Assembly: GCA_025935735.1 (NCBI GenBank)
Contig: JAICUS010000267.1
Span: 1 to 7,972 of the forward strand
Length of the DNA stretch: 7,972 bases
From: Solirubrobacteraceae bacterium
GTDB lineage: Bacteria > Actinomycetota > Thermoleophilia > Solirubrobacterales > Solirubrobacteraceae
Reading direction: 5' to 3'
In this document: in pieces, positions 1 to 6,731 of the stretch
Layout: every line of letters starts with the position of its first letter
Position numbering within the stretch: position 1 is the stretch's first letter
Made by a program: the position numbers and the translations under genes
The notes under the pieces: model-generated
What the model was told of the DNA's origin: nothing
Databases searched by the model: none
Seen by the model: only the letters and a program-made list of their open reading frames with translations

Positions 1-421
1 ACGCCAGCGGCAGCAGGATCTGCGAGGTCGGCCGGCCGAGCCGCAGCGCCGCGATGACCACGATCGGCAGCAGCGCGGCCACGGCGCCGTTGATCGAGAT
101 CAGCGCGGTGAGGATCCCGCACATCAGCATCACCGACACCAGCAGCCGCTCTCCCCCGCCGCCGGCGAGCGCGATCAGCCGCTGCCCGGCCCACGCGGTC
201 ACCCCGGTCGCCTCAAGTCCGTCGCTGACCACGAACAGCGCGGCGATGAACACGACCATCGGGTCGCCGAACCCGGCGAGTGTCTGGTGCAGGTCGAGCA
301 CGCCCGCCGCGTAGAGCGCGAGCGCCGCGCCGATCGCCACCAGCTCGACCGGCAGCCGGTTGGAGACGAACAGCGCGACGACCGCGCCGAGGACGACGAA
401 GCTGACCGTCGCGTCGTCCAA
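1..421 (-). CDS. SLC13/DASS-type anion permease, N-terminal part (runs off the left edge)
   Basis: About 140 N-terminal residues are visible; the rest lies beyond position 1. The reading frame starts with TTG at 421-419, giving a protein that begins LDDATVSFVVLGAVVALFVS (TTG read as Met). That TTG lies 4 nt after the peptidase stop codon, so translational coupling is likely; no separate strong Shine-Dalgarno is seen. Hydrophobic stretches at about residues 5-20, 24-42, 54-68 and 93-125 suggest four or more membrane helices. The segment FGDPMVVFIAALFVVSDGLE and the later SINGAVAALLP stretch resemble SLC13/CitMHS-type permeases, which carry dicarboxylates, sulfate or related anions, often with Na+. 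Substrate cannot be inferred, and full length is unknown. The family call rests on recognised sequence style. The start is moderately certain because no better start lies nearby in frame. Confidence 0.75.
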   Translation of the reverse strand, partial: MDDATVSFVVLGAVVALFVSNRLPVELVAIGAALALYAAGVLDLHQTLAGFGDPMVVFIAALFVVSDGLEATGVTAWAGQRLIALAGGGGERLLVSVMLMCGILTALISINGAVAALLPIVVIAALRLGRPTSQILLPLA

Positions 422-425
422 CGTC

Positions 426-1772
426 TCAGCGCGCCGCGCCGAGGCGGCGGAGGATCTCCGCCTCCGCCACGACCGCCTTCTCGAGCTCGTCGAGCAGCAC
501 CCGCTCGTCGGGCGCGTGGATGTTGCTGTAGCCGTCGGTGGCGCCGAGCAGCAGGATCTCCGCCGCCGGGACGGCCTCGTGCAGCGCGTTCACCAGCGGG
601 ATCGACCCGCCCGTGGCCACCGTCACGGTCGGGCGGCCCCAGGCCTCGGCCATCGCCGCCTTGGCCGCCTGATAGGCCGGGCCGCTCGTGTCGGCGGAGA
701 AGCCGTTGCCGGTCGCGCCGCGGTGGATGGTGAGGTCGAGGCCGAACGGCCGCGCGGCGTCGAGGTGGCGCACGAGCGCGTCCTGCGCCTCGCGGGCGTC
801 CTGGCGCGGGTGCACGCGCAGGTTGATCGTCGCGCGGGCGTGCGGCGAGACGGCGTTCAGCGCGCCGGCGACGGAGGGAACGTCGATGCCCGTGACGGTG
901 ATCGCCGGCCCCGACCAGACGCGCGAGCCGAGCCCGCCGGTGCCGATCAGCGGCAGGTCGTCGACCACCTCGGCCAGCTCGCGGAACTCCCGGTCGCTGT
1001 AGGACTCGCCGGTCCACTCCTCCCGCAGCAGCCCCGCCACGGCCACGTCGCCGTGCTCGTCGTGCAGCGAGGCGAGCGCGCGCAGGACCGCGAGCAGCGC
1101 GTCCGGCGCCGCGCCGCCGTACTGGCCGCTGTGCTTGGCCCCGGCCAGCGTGGTCAGCTCGATCGTGGCCATCGCCGTCCCCCGCAGCGCCACGGTGAGC
1201 GTCGGCACGCCGGGCCGCACGCTGCCCATGTCGCCGATCAGCATGGCGTCGGAGCGGAACACCTCCGGGTTGGTCGTGGGGTAGGCGTTGAGCGCGCTGC
1301 CGACCTCCTCCTGGCCCTCGATGATCAGCTTCACGCCCACCGGCGGGCGTCCGTCGAGCGCGCGCAGGGCGCCCACGTGCATCATCACGTTGGCCTTGGA
1401 GTCCGACGCGCCGCGGCCGTAGAGCGCGCCGTCGCGCTCGGTCGGCTCGAACGGCGGCGAGCTCCACAGCGCCTCGTCGCCCGCCGGCACCACGTCGTAG
1501 TGCGAGTACAGCAGCACGGTCGGCGCGCCGGGCGGCGCGGGGATCTCGCCGACCACGCACGGCGCCGTGTCGGGCAGCGAGAGCGTCTTGACCTCGGGCA
1601 CGCCGGCGCCGCGCAGCAGCTCGGCCACCAGGTCGTGCGCGGCGTGCAGCGGCTCGGGATCGAAGCCGGGGAAGGCGATCGACGGCAGCCGCACGAGCCG
1701 CTCGAGGTCGGCCCGCAGGCCGGGCATCAGCCCCGCGACGGTGTCGGCGCTCGTCAGGTGCAGCTCGGACAT
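426..1772 (-). CDS. M20 family zinc metallopeptidase (dipeptidase-like)
   Basis: Predicted cytoplasmic di-zinc peptidase of 448 residues, typical for the M20 (CNDP/DapE/ArgE) superfamily. Metal and catalytic positions are all visible: H91 and D93 in [10 protein letters not shown]124 in [11 protein letters not shown]155-E156 in EGQEEVGS, D181 in the GDMG segment and H419 near the C-terminus in YSNIHAPDE. The central dimerisation (lid) domain runs from about 190 to 310 and contains H214 in KHSGQYGG. Start: ATG at 1772 has GAGGAG six bases upstream; a longer open frame to 1862 is rejected because it would run through the 1821-1863 palindrome. Family members cleave dipeptides or deacylate N-acyl amino acids; the lid length and HxDVVPAG context favour a dipeptidase, but substrate is inference. 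The adjacent permease gene suggests a joint role in nutrient use. No signal peptide is seen. Confidence 0.93.
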   Translation of the reverse strand: MSELHLTSADTVAGLMPGLRADLERLVRLPSIAFPGFDPEPLHAAHDLVAELLRGAGVPEVKTLSLPDTAPCVVGEIPAPPGAPTVLLYSHYDVVPAGDEALWSSPPFEPTERDGALYGRGASDSKANVMMHVGALRALDGRPPVGVKLIIEGQEEVGSALNAYPTTNPEVFRSDAMLIGDMGSVRPGVPTLTVALRGTAMATIELTTLAGAKHSGQYGGAAPDALLAVLRALASLHDEHGDVAVAGLLREEWTGESYSDREFRELAEVVDDLPLIGTGGLGSRVWSGPAITVTGIDVPSVAGALNAVSPHARATINLRVHPRQDAREAQDALVRHLDAARPFGLDLTIHRGATGNGFSADTSGPAYQAAKAAMAEAWGRPTVTVATGGSIPLVNALHEAVPAAEILLLGATDGYSNIHAPDERVLLDELEKAVVAEAEILRRLGAAR

Positions 1773-1778
1773 GCGGAT

Positions 1779-1784
1779 CTCCTC
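1779..1784 (-). promoter_or_regulatory. Ribosome binding site deciding the peptidase start
   Basis: The minus strand reads GAGGAG, then six bases, then ATG (1772). This strong Shine-Dalgarno supports the 448-residue start over the upstream in-frame starts up to 1862. Confidence 0.75.
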
Positions 1785-1820
1785 GCTCGTCGGGGGGACC
1801 CGCAGCCTTGCCCGCCGCCG

Positions 1821-1863
1821 GGTGAGTCCGCAATCGCCACGTTCGGGCGATTGCGCGCTCACC
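1821..1863. terminator. Interrupted 43-nt palindrome, possible bidirectional terminator
   Basis: The outer arms GGTGAG (1821-1826) and CTCACC (1858-1863) pair perfectly. After a two-base T.G/C.C irregularity the inner arms CGCAATCGCC (1829-1838) and GGCGATTGCG (1846-1855) pair perfectly around the 7-nt loop ACGTTCG. That makes 16 Watson-Crick pairs in total. It lies 34 nt past the mini-membrane-protein stop and about 50 nt before the peptidase start, the right place to end the upstream minus-strand transcript. No T-tract follows on either strand, so it is not a canonical intrinsic terminator. An operator or 5'-leader hairpin of the peptidase mRNA is the alternative. Confidence 0.55.
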
Positions 1864-1897
1864 CCGGCCGCGCGCAGACTCCGCGCTGCTTACGGCG

Positions 1898-2053
1898 TCA
1901 GTAGTAGTGGCGACGGCCGCCGACGGCGCGGCCCATGGAGCCGAGCAGCATCATGATCAGGCCGATGACCAGCACGATGATGCCGAGCGTCCAGAGAATC
2001 GCGATCTTGAGCAGAAAGCCCAGGATGAGCAGGATGATTCCTACGACGATCAC
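1898..2053 (-). CDS. DUF6131-type two-helix mini membrane protein
   Basis: A 51-residue protein starting at GTG 2053, made almost entirely of two hydrophobic helices (about residues 2-14 and 19-38). These are separated by LKIAILWT and followed by the basic tail GSMGRAVGGRRHYY. The pattern I/L-G-I-I-L-L-x-L-G-F-L-L...ILWT...G-R-R-H-Y-Y matches the small actinobacterial family I know as DUF6131, whose function is unknown. The start is chosen because a purine-rich Shine-Dalgarno (GGAAGGGGAAG) sits directly before it. The frame stays open upstream to about 2275, but that extension overlaps the acyltransferase gene and is not protein-like. The gene follows the acyltransferase by 82 nt on the same strand and could share its transcript. 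An inner-membrane location is inferred; no function should be assigned. Confidence 0.8.
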   Translation of the reverse strand: MIVVGIILLILGFLLKIAILWTLGIIVLVIGLIMMLLGSMGRAVGGRRHYY

Positions 2054-2055
2054 AA

Positions 2056-2066
2056 CTTCCCCTTCC
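2056..2066 (-). promoter_or_regulatory. Strong ribosome binding site of the mini membrane protein
   Basis: The minus strand reads GGAAGGGGAAG followed by TT and the GTG start at 2053. This is the clearest Shine-Dalgarno in the window and supports the short 51-residue product. Confidence 0.7.
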
Positions 2067-2135
2067 GTGAATGAGGCCTTGTAGCTGGGGGTTCTGCCCA
2101 AGTGACGAACCGCGCAAGCGCCCGCGCAACAGCCG

Positions 2136-3557
2136 CTAACGATCGGCGGCCGACGCGTCCAGCTCGGCCAGCGCCTCGCCGGTGTGGACCGCCAGCCGCT
2201 GCAGGTGCGGGAGCGCGTCGCGGTCGCCGATGAAGCCGACGTTGAGCGTCCCGGCGTAGCTGAGCACGGTGACATTGAGCGCCATGCCGTGGATGGGGAT
2301 CGACGCCGGGTAGTAGGCCTCCATCCGGCTCCCGCGCAGGTACAGCGGCTCGCGCGGCCCGGGCACGTTGGACACGCAGACGTTGAACGCGATCGGCAGC
2401 GGCGGGTGGATGCCCGCGAGCGCGCCCAGCGCCTGCAGGCCGCCGGGCGCCAGCAGATAGGCGCTGTAGGCCAGGATCGCCTCCTGGGTCATGCCCTCCA
2501 GCTGGGCCTTCGCGCTGCGCGTGGACGCCCGGATCCGCCGCAGGCGCTCGGAGGGGTCCTCGACGTCGGTGGCCAGTGTGGCCAGGATCGCCCCGACCGC
2601 GTTGCCGCCGCCCTCGTCGCCCTTCGGGCGCACGTTCACCGGCAGGAACGCCACCAGCGGCGCGTCCGGCAGCTCGCCCAGCTCGGACAGGAAGCGCCGC
2701 AGCCCGCCGCCGACGATGGCCAGCACGACGTCGTTGATCGTCGCGCTATACGGCGCGCCGAGCCGCTTGAGGTGGGCCAGCTCGTACTGCTGGGTGGCGA
2801 AGCGGCGGTTGCGGCCGATGCGGCGGTTGAGGATCGACCGCGGGGCCCGCGGCAGGTCGACCAGGTCCGGGTGCCGGCCGCGCCGCAACACGGGCCCGAC
2901 GATGCGCTTGGTCAGCGTGACGGCCGAGCCGGCCTGGCCGGCCACCGCCCGGGCGAGCGTGCCCAGGTCGGCCATCAGGCCGTCGTCGTCCTCCGGCGTG
3001 GCGCGGCGCGCCCGGGCGCGCGGCGGGATGCTGAAGAACAGCGGCATGTCGCGGTCGTCCGGGTCGGTGGACAGGCTGCGGGCCATCAGCCGCACGCCGG
3101 TGTAGCCGTCGACCAGCGAATGGTGCATCTTCGTGTAGATCGCGAACCGGCCGCCCTCCAGCCCTTCGATCAGGTGCATCTCCCAAGGCGGCCGGGTGAG
3201 GTCGATCGGGTTGCTGTGCAGCCGCGAGACGAGCACGCCGAGCTCGCGCTCGTCGCCCGGGCTGGCCAGCGCCGAGCGCCGCACGTGGTAGTCGATGTCG
3301 AGGTCGTCGTCGACCACCCACGACTGCAGCGGGCTCGCCACCAGCCGCGAGTGGCGCAGCTTGCGGTTCCACGGCGGCTGCACGGCCGGGTCGCGCCGCG
3401 CCTCCTCGACCAGGTCGCGCAGGTAGGACGCGGGCGCGTCGTCCGGCGGCTGGAACGGCATCAGCGACGCGACGTGCATCATCGTGTCCGGCCGCTCCCC
3501 GTAGAGGAACAGCGTGTCCAGCACGCCCAGCCGGCTCGATTCGCCCTGCGCCACCAC
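2136..3557 (-). CDS. WS/DGAT-type acyltransferase (wax ester synthase / diacylglycerol acyltransferase)
   Basis: 473 residues from the GTG at 3557. The family joins acyl-CoA to long-chain alcohols or diacylglycerol to make wax esters or triacylglycerol, usually at the inner membrane face or lipid bodies. The catalytic motif HHxxxDG is intact as HHSLVDG (H145, H146, D150, G151). Also present are the N-terminal LGVLDTLFLYGE segment, PPWEMHLIEGL near 123-133, NDVVLAIVGGGLRRFL near 275-290 and SNVPGP (396-401) in the C-terminal domain. Length and domain order (condensation-like N-domain, then C-domain) fit the family. A TTG start at 3647 would add 30 residues of low-complexity sequence and overlap the start codon of the divergent kinase, so I prefer 3557 (3554 is an equally good GTG). 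Whether it prefers alcohols or diacylglycerol cannot be told; actinobacteria often carry many such paralogues. Confidence 0.9.
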   Translation of the reverse strand: MVAQGESSRLGVLDTLFLYGERPDTMMHVASLMPFQPPDDAPASYLRDLVEEARRDPAVQPPWNRKLRHSRLVASPLQSWVVDDDLDIDYHVRRSALASPGDERELGVLVSRLHSNPIDLTRPPWEMHLIEGLEGGRFAIYTKMHHSLVDGYTGVRLMARSLSTDPDDRDMPLFFSIPPRARARRATPEDDDGLMADLGTLARAVAGQAGSAVTLTKRIVGPVLRRGRHPDLVDLPRAPRSILNRRIGRNRRFATQQYELAHLKRLGAPYSATINDVVLAIVGGGLRRFLSELGELPDAPLVAFLPVNVRPKGDEGGGNAVGAILATLATDVEDPSERLRRIRASTRSAKAQLEGMTQEAILAYSAYLLAPGGLQALGALAGIHPPLPIAFNVCVSNVPGPREPLYLRGSRMEAYYPASIPIHGMALNVTVLSYAGTLNVGFIGDRDALPHLQRLAVHTGEALAELDASAADR

Positions 3558-3610
3558 GCGCGGCCTACCCGCGACCGGGGCCGGGGCAACGTCAGCCGGC
3601 TGGCCAAGCG

Positions 3611-3639
3611 CTGCACGCCCGCGCGCGGACCGGTACGGT
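3611..3639 (+). promoter_or_regulatory. Candidate promoter for a leaderless kinase transcript
   Basis: TACGGT at 3634-3639 fits a TAnnnT -10 box, and CTGCAC at 3611-3616 is a weak -35 with a 17-bp spacer. The kinase ATG at 3647 begins 7 nt after the -10 box, where transcription would start. No Shine-Dalgarno is visible before that ATG. Both facts suggest a leaderless mRNA, which is common in actinobacteria. This is inference from weak matches. Confidence 0.35.
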
Positions 3640-3646
3640 CGGTCCA

Positions 3647-6187
3647 ATGGCTGCTGACGGGGCGGGCCGGCGCAGGCGCGGATGGCCGTTGCGGGCGTAC
3701 TTCGCGCTGCCCGTCGCGGTCTTCGTGGCGACCGCGGTCGGCGCGATCGTCTATGTGTCGGTGCAGAGCGGCCGCGACCAGCGCTCCCAGGCGGTGAGCG
3801 CGGCGCGGTTCGCCGCCCGCACCGCGGCCGGCGAGCTCGGGAGCGCGGTCAAGACGCTGCGCGCCACGGTCCGCAGCGTCGCGTCCGCACCCGGGATCGA
3901 GCGGGCGCTGACCGACCCGCGGCAGTGCACGCTGCAATTCCAGGCCTCCGGCGGGATGACCGGGCACATCGACATCCTGCGCGACGACGGCTCGGTGGCC
4001 TGCTCGTCGCGCGGAACGTCCGGCGCGGGGTACAAGACCGCGCCCTGGCTGGGCCGCGCGCGGTCGCAGCCGCTGATGCGCGCGCCGGTCGCCGACGGCC
4101 CGGTGGGCGGGCACGCCGCGCTGGCCACGGCGCCGATGCACGGCGGCGTGGTGGCGGCGTTCCTGGCGCTCGAGTCCACGGGTCCCGGGCTGGAGCGGCT
4201 GTACGGCGGCGGGCGGCCGGCCGAGTTCGTGGTCACCGCGCCTGACGGCACGGTGATCGCCCGGTCGATCGCGCCCGCGCGCTGGATCGGCCGCTCGCTG
4301 CGCGGCAGCGGCTTCGCCCGGGCCGCCGGGCATGTGACGCGGCCCGACGCGGACGGCGTGCGGCGGCTCTACGCCGACGCGCCCGTCCCCGGCACGAGCT
4401 GGACGTTCTCAGTGGGCGAGGACCGGCACGCCGCGCTCGCCGCGGCGCGGCGGCTGCGCGACCGGCAGCTGCTGATCGTCCTGGGCGGCCTCGCGCTGAT
4501 GCTGCTGGCGGCGGTGGCGGTCTACCACCGCGTCGCCCGGCCGGTCGGGCGCCTCGGCGCGGCGGTGCGCTCGAGCAGCGGTCAGAGCCCGCCCGTGCCG
4601 GTCGCCGACCCCGGCGGGCCGGCCGAGGTCACGGCGCTGGCCACCGACGTCAACGCGGTGATCGGCGCGGTCGAGCGCGAGCTGGGCGAGCGCCGGCGCG
4701 CGGAGGAGGCCGCGCGCGCGTCGGAGCGCAACTACCGGCTGCTGTTCGAGGCGAGCCCGGTGGCGATGTGGATCGCCGACCGCGAGACGCAGGAGATCGT
4801 CGCGGTCAACGACGCGGCGCTGGCGCTCTACGGCTACGAGCGCGACGAGCTGCTCGGGCGCACGGCCGCCGACCTGGGGGCCGGCGGCGGGGCGCCGGGC
4901 GACGAGCCGGTGTCGCACCGGCGGGCCGACGGGAGCGCGGTGCAGGTGCAGGTGGCCACGCACGCGGTCACCTTCCGCGACCGCCCGGCGACCTTCACGC
5001 TTGCCGTGGACGTGCGCGAGCGCGAGCGGCTGGAGGCGCAACTGCGCCAGGCCCAGCGCATGGAGGCGATCGGCCGGCTGGCCGGCGGCGTCGCGCACGA
5101 CTTCAACAACCTCCTGACCGCGATCCTCGGCCACACCGACCTGCTGGTGGCGCAGCTGGAGTCCGGCGACCCGCGCCGCGGCGAGGCGGACCTGGTCAAG
5201 CAGGCCGGCGAGCGCGCGGCGGCGCTGACCCGGCAGCTGCTGACGCTCGGCCGCGGGCAGGGCGGCGAGCCGCAGGTCGTCGACCTCAACGCGACCGTCC
5301 GCGGGCTGGAGCCGATGCTGCGCCGGCTGATCCGCTCCGACATCGAGATCGTCACCAGCCTGTCGGCGCGCGCGCCGGCGCTGCGCGCCGACCGCGGGCA
5401 GCTCGAGCAGGTGGTGGTCAACCTCGTGGCCAACGCCGGCGACGCCATGCCCGACGGCGGCCGGCTGACGATCGCCACCGGCGAGGCCGAGCTGGACGAC
5501 GCCTACGCGCGGTTGCACCCCACCGGGCCGGCCGCGCCCGGCCGCTACGCCGTGCTCGAGGTCTCCGACAGCGGCCTGGGCATGGACGCGGAGACGCTGG
5601 CGCACGTGTTCGAGCCGTTCTTCACCACCAAGGGCGACGAGCGCGGCACGGGCCTGGGCCTCACGACGGTCTACGGCATCGTCCGCCAGAGCGGCGGCTT
5701 CGTCTGGCCCTACTCCGAGCCCGGCCGCGGCACCACCTTCAAGGCGTACTTCCCGCTCGTCGCCGCGGCGGCGAGCGCGTCGGCCGCCCCGCAGCGCCCG
5801 GAGCGGACGCTGACCGGCGGCGCCCGGACCGTGCTGCTGGCCGAGGACGACCCCGCGGTCCGGGCGATCGTCCGCCGCATGCTGGAGTCCCACGGCTTCG
5901 CCATCGTCGAGGCCGCCCGCGGCGACGAGGCGCTCCGGCTGGGCGAGGCCCGCCCCGCGGGGTCGCTGCACGTGCTGGTGACCGACACCGTGATGCCGGG
6001 CCCGGGCGGCACCGAGCTCGCCGGCCGCCTGCGCCGTCACCACCCCGGGCTGCGGACCCTGATCATGTCCGGCTACGGCGAGCCCGCGGCGGCCGAGCGC
6101 CCGCTCGGCCCGGCCACCGAGTTCATCGCCAAGCCGTTCAGCGCCGCCGACCTCCAGGCCAAGCTCGCGGCGCTGCTCGACCGCTGA
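3647..6187 (+). CDS. Membrane hybrid sensor histidine kinase with PAS and C-terminal receiver domain
   Basis: 846 residues. A basic N-terminus (RRRRG) precedes a first membrane helix at about 18-38. An extracytoplasmic Cache-like sensor (about 40-270) contains C94 and C119, which could form a disulfide, and the segment DILRDDGSVACS. A second helix lies at about 275-295. A HAMP-like linker follows (about 296-345), then a PAS domain (about 358-455; LFEASPVAMWIADRETQEIV). The HisKA H-box GGVAHDFNN carries the likely phospho-acceptor H484. The ATPase domain has N592/N596 (N-box), DSGLGM at 641-646, FEPFFTTK at 655-662 and GTGLGL at 667-672. The receiver domain (about 728-846) has acidic E733/D734/D735, phospho-acceptor D780 in VTDTVMPG, S808 and K829 in FIAKPF. 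All key residues are intact. There is no DNA-binding output domain, Hpt domain or response regulator gene in this window, so the target and signal are unknown. Transcribed divergently from the acyltransferase. Confidence 0.95.
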   Translation: MAADGAGRRRRGWPLRAYFALPVAVFVATAVGAIVYVSVQSGRDQRSQAVSAARFAARTAAGELGSAVKTLRATVRSVASAPGIERALTDPRQCTLQFQASGGMTGHIDILRDDGSVACSSRGTSGAGYKTAPWLGRARSQPLMRAPVADGPVGGHAALATAPMHGGVVAAFLALESTGPGLERLYGGGRPAEFVVTAPDGTVIARSIAPARWIGRSLRGSGFARAAGHVTRPDADGVRRLYADAPVPGTSWTFSVGEDRHAALAAARRLRDRQLLIVLGGLALMLLAAVAVYHRVARPVGRLGAAVRSSSGQSPPVPVADPGGPAEVTALATDVNAVIGAVERELGERRRAEEAARASERNYRLLFEASPVAMWIADRETQEIVAVNDAALALYGYERDELLGRTAADLGAGGGAPGDEPVSHRRADGSAVQVQVATHAVTFRDRPATFTLAVDVRERERLEAQLRQAQRMEAIGRLAGGVAHDFNNLLTAILGHTDLLVAQLESGDPRRGEADLVKQAGERAAALTRQLLTLGRGQGGEPQVVDLNATVRGLEPMLRRLIRSDIEIVTSLSARAPALRADRGQLEQVVVNLVANAGDAMPDGGRLTIATGEAELDDAYARLHPTGPAAPGRYAVLEVSDSGLGMDAETLAHVFEPFFTTKGDERGTGLGLTTVYGIVRQSGGFVWPYSEPGRGTTFKAYFPLVAAAASASAAPQRPERTLTGGARTVLLAEDDPAVRAIVRRMLESHGFAIVEAARGDEALRLGEARPAGSLHVLVTDTVMPGPGGTELAGRLRRHHPGLRTLIMSGYGEPAAAERPLGPATEFIAKPFSAADLQAKLAALLDR

Positions 6188-6212
6188 CCGGCTGCACCGT
6201 CCGCACCGGCAG

Positions 6213-6290
6213 CTAGCGCGCCGGGCCCGGCAACGATCGCCGGCCTTCGAGCGCGCCGCGCGGCGAACATTGCCGGGCGCACCACTCTAG
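6213..6290. repeat. Palindromic repeat copy 1 (CTAG-bounded, 78 bp)
   Basis: Begins and ends with CTAG. The left arm (6213-6235) matches the reverse complement of the right arm (6268-6290) at 17 of 23 positions, including CCCGGCAA/TTGCCGGG. Positions 6226-6253 are identical to 6674-6701 in copy 2. It begins 26 nt after the kinase stop codon and could terminate that transcript. Confidence 0.75.
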
Positions 6291-6293
6291 TGC

Positions 6294-6324
6294 GGCGTCA
6301 GGCAACGTCGATCGGTCTGACGCC
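6294..6324. repeat. Hairpin with 8-bp perfect stem
   Basis: GGCGTCAG (6294-6301) pairs with CTGACGCC (6317-6324) around a 15-nt loop. It sits directly after palindromic repeat copy 1 and may reinforce termination of the kinase transcript. No T-tract follows. Confidence 0.5.
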
Positions 6325-6384
6325 CGCGGCGGGAGCCCGGACCGCGGTGCGCAGATGGGTAAGGGTGTCCCGCGCCATGCTGGG

Positions 6385-6418
6385 CCCGGCGAACGGCCGC
6401 CTGGGTAGGGCGGCGGTC
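6385..6418 (+). repeat. Left arm of a long imperfect inverted repeat
   Basis: Contains CCGGCGAAC (6386-6394) and the 13-mer CTGGGTAGGGCGG (6401-6413). Both occur in reverse complement and mirrored order in the partner arm at 6614-6647, with only a few mismatches and a one-base indel between them. About 195 bp separate the arms. Confidence 0.7.
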
Positions 6419-6510
6419 GGCCTTGGGTGGATCTCGAGGTCGGGTGTGGGCGTTTTGCCCGCAGCATCACGAGATTCGATCAGTACCGCGCACCGCGACG
6501 ATGCACCCCT

Positions 6511-6524
6511 TTCACGTGTGTGAA
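6511..6524. promoter_or_regulatory. Dyad TTCAC-N4-GTGAA, possible operator
   Basis: Five-base perfect half-sites around GTGT lie in the least GC-rich part of the gene-free interval. The size suits a small dimeric regulator, but no gene starts nearby and a chance match is possible. Confidence 0.25.
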
Positions 6525-6613
6525 CTAACTCGCGGTATACGCGACTGAAGTGACTCAACCGGAATAGTCGAGATTGGCGACCGATCACCCGGCCCGCCCG
6601 GCCGCCCCGCAGG

Positions 6614-6647
6614 GACCACCGCCCTACCCAGCCGCAGTTCGCCGGCC
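6614..6647 (-). repeat. Right arm of the long imperfect inverted repeat
   Basis: CCGCCCTACCCAG (6619-6631) is the exact reverse complement of 6401-6413, and GTTCGCCGG (6637-6645) is the exact reverse complement of 6386-6394. The arm layout is conserved over about 34 bp. Together the arms enclose the less GC-rich core. Confidence 0.7.
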
Positions 6648-6659
6648 CCGGCACGCCGC

Positions 6660-6731
6660 CTAGTAGTGGCGCACCCGGCAACGATCGCCGGCCTTCGAGC
6701 GAGCGAACGTTGCCGGGGCACCACCAGTACC
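6660..6731. repeat. Palindromic repeat copy 2
   Basis: Starts CTAGTAGTGGCGCAC and folds back on itself: CCCGGCAACG (6674-6683) pairs with CGTTGCCGGG near 6708-6717, and outer AGTGGCGC pairs imperfectly with the GCACCACC segment. Its 28-nt core at 6674-6701 is identical to copy 1 and in the same orientation. The interior differs from copy 1 by a length change of about 8 bp (GCGAGCGAA against the longer GCG-rich stretch in copy 1). Confidence 0.75.

Noticed and set aside
199..1833. Long minus-strand open frame overlapping the peptidase
   Set aside because: Its product is Arg/Ala-rich low-complexity sequence in the wrong frame. The peptidase frame carries all catalytic motifs.
1773..1862. 30-residue N-terminal extension of the peptidase
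   Set aside because: The start at 1772 has a strong ribosome site, and the extension is encoded by the 1821-1863 palindrome.
360..1904. 514-residue plus-strand open frame
   Set aside because: Antisense shadow of the peptidase gene, made possible by high GC; no family features.
2184..3797. 537-residue plus-strand open frame
   Set aside because: Antisense to the acyltransferase, biased composition, and overlaps the real kinase start.
4409..6043. 544-residue minus-strand open frame
   Set aside because: Antisense to the histidine kinase, which is complete with all motifs intact.
6445..6463. Small hairpin around GTTTT as an intrinsic terminator
   Set aside because: The stem is only about six to seven pairs with a wobble, and no T-tract follows on either strand.
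6290..6523. 77-residue plus-strand open frame in the gene-free interval
   Set aside because: GTG start at the end of a palindromic repeat with no ribosome site, an Arg-rich product and no recognisable family.
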